6,207 bases of DNA. Source: Planctomycetota bacterium (lineage in GTDB: Bacteria > Planctomycetota > Phycisphaerae > Phycisphaerales > SM1A02). Of this stretch, positions 5,593 to 6,207 are shown in pieces. The notes beneath the pieces are model-generated. The model was not told the origin of the DNA and did not search any database. It saw only the letters and a list, made by a program, of their open reading frames with translations. The position numbers and the translations under genes are program-made. The stretch's first letter is position 1; the number at the start of each line of letters is the position of its first letter. The stretch is from NCBI GenBank assembly GCA_014381385.1, contig JACNLR010000162.1, positions 1-6,207 on the forward strand, in the 5' to 3' direction.

Positions 5593-6207
5593 GCGTCTCT
5601 GTTGCCCAAACTATTCAGGACGCACTAGCCCTTAACAAACCAGTTGTCGCTTTAGAAACCGCTGTGCTTACCGCAGGACTACCAAAGACTCCTTGGAGTG
5701 CGGATTACGGTGACTGTCCAAACACTATTGATTCAAATCTACCCGTTAATCTAGCACTTGCTTGTGCAATGACAGCCTCTGTGGAAAACCATGGCGCTAT
5801 CCCCGCTTGGATTGCTGTTACAGATGGAAATTTGCGAATTGGACTCACAAGTAATGAAATTACTGATTTGTGTACCAATGAAAACGCTGGAAAAGTATCC
5901 CTTGCAACTATAGCACATTGCATGCAAAATAAAAAAACCGCCGGCACAACAGTTGCTGCAACGTTGCTTGCCTGTAGTCTTTCCTCTAAAAAAAACCCAA
6001 TACGTGTTTTTGCCACAGGTGGCATCGGCGGTATGCATCAAAACTGGATGAAACGCTTAGATATATCAGCGGATATTCTAGCCCTTTCAAATACGCCAAC
6101 GTGCGTTGTTGCTAGCGGCGCGAAATCTATTCTTGATATTCCTGCGACCGTTGAATCTCTTGAGACAGTCGGCGTTCCCGTTTTTGGTCTTGGTACACCA
6201 TTGTTTC
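5589..6207 (+). CDS. psuG: Pseudouridine-5'-phosphate glycosidase, N-terminal two thirds (runs off window end)
   Basis: PsuG reversibly splits the C-glycosidic bond of pseudouridine 5'-phosphate to uracil and ribose 5-phosphate, in salvage of modified nucleotides from RNA. The start ATG overlaps the helicase TGA (ATGA); 206 codons are in the window without a stop, against roughly 300-310 in the family. Conserved segments are VVALETAVLTAG (19-30), GAIPAWIAVTDG (69-80), KVS (102-104), AGTTVAATLLA (118-128), VFATGGIGGMH (140-150), LDISADI (157-163) and ASGAKSILDIP (175-185). Counting against the E. coli protein, E31, K93, D149 (metal) and K166 correspond to E23, K102, D162 and K179, so the catalytic set seen so far is intact. 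Odd points: about 18 extra residues after GLP (33-52), LAT for the usual RRD after KVS, and HQN for HRG. No psuK kinase is visible. Confidence 0.9.
   Translation, partial: MSVSVAQTIQDALALNKPVVALETAVLTAGLPKTPWSADYGDCPNTIDSNLPVNLALACAMTASVENHGAIPAWIAVTDGNLRIGLTSNEITDLCTNENAGKVSLATIAHCMQNKKTAGTTVAATLLACSLSSKKNPIRVFATGGIGGMHQNWMKRLDISADILALSNTPTCVVASGAKSILDIPATVESLETVGVPVFGLGTPLF

Noticed and set aside
5238..5609. 123-residue minus-strand open frame
   Set aside because: It is antisense to the helicase C-terminus and the psuG start, and its composition is a by-product of the charged tail.
5705..6041. Minus-strand open frames of 96 and 106 residues
   Set aside because: They are antisense to psuG, whose plus-strand frame carries family motifs throughout.
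1..6207. CRISPR array, tRNA or rRNA gene, transposase, phage or defence genes
   Set aside because: I saw no spaced direct repeats, tRNA-like fold, rRNA segment or matching protein motifs anywhere in the window.

Overview
The window looks like chromosomal DNA of a bacterium, most likely a planctomycete of the Phycisphaerae type, with moderate to low GC. The lineage is inferred mainly from the 473-residue multi-helix-turn-helix, sigma-like protein, whose layout I associate with that group, and from mqnA (futalosine route to menaquinone) lying beside ordinary cell-wall and RNA genes. None of the start codons has a convincing Shine-Dalgarno sequence at normal spacing, which also fits.

Layout. 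(i) Positions 1-221 (+) hold the 3' end of rpsI (ribosomal protein S9). It carries an in-frame stop and a cluster of non-conserved residues near the window edge. (ii) Positions 241-275 form a strong bidirectional terminator between convergent genes. (iii) On the minus strand, mqnA (2525-1698) and the sigma-like DNA-binding protein (1695-274) are separated by 2 nt and are probably one transcription unit. (iv) Positions 2526-2889 are a 364-nt gap with no credible protein gene. It holds a rod-like inverted-repeat structure, a second bidirectional terminator and short palindromic motifs. (v) alr (alanine racemase, minus strand) is divergent from (vi) a plus-strand pair, a DEAD-box RNA helicase (4228-5592) and psuG (pseudouridine-5'-phosphate glycosidase, from 5589 past the window end), which overlap by ATGA. 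An AT-rich divergent promoter region and a leader stem-loop lie between alr and the helicase.

Functionally this is mostly housekeeping: translation (S9), quinone synthesis (MqnA), D-alanine for peptidoglycan (Alr), RNA remodelling (helicase) and salvage of the modified nucleotide released by RNA decay (PsuG). I see no CRISPR array, phage, transposase or defence system. The items most worth checking are the 13-bp perfect inverted repeat inside mqnA, the candidate structured RNA at about 2640-2811, the apparently decayed sigma factor coupled to mqnA, the PsuG variant with an insertion of about 18 residues, and the disrupted rpsI end.
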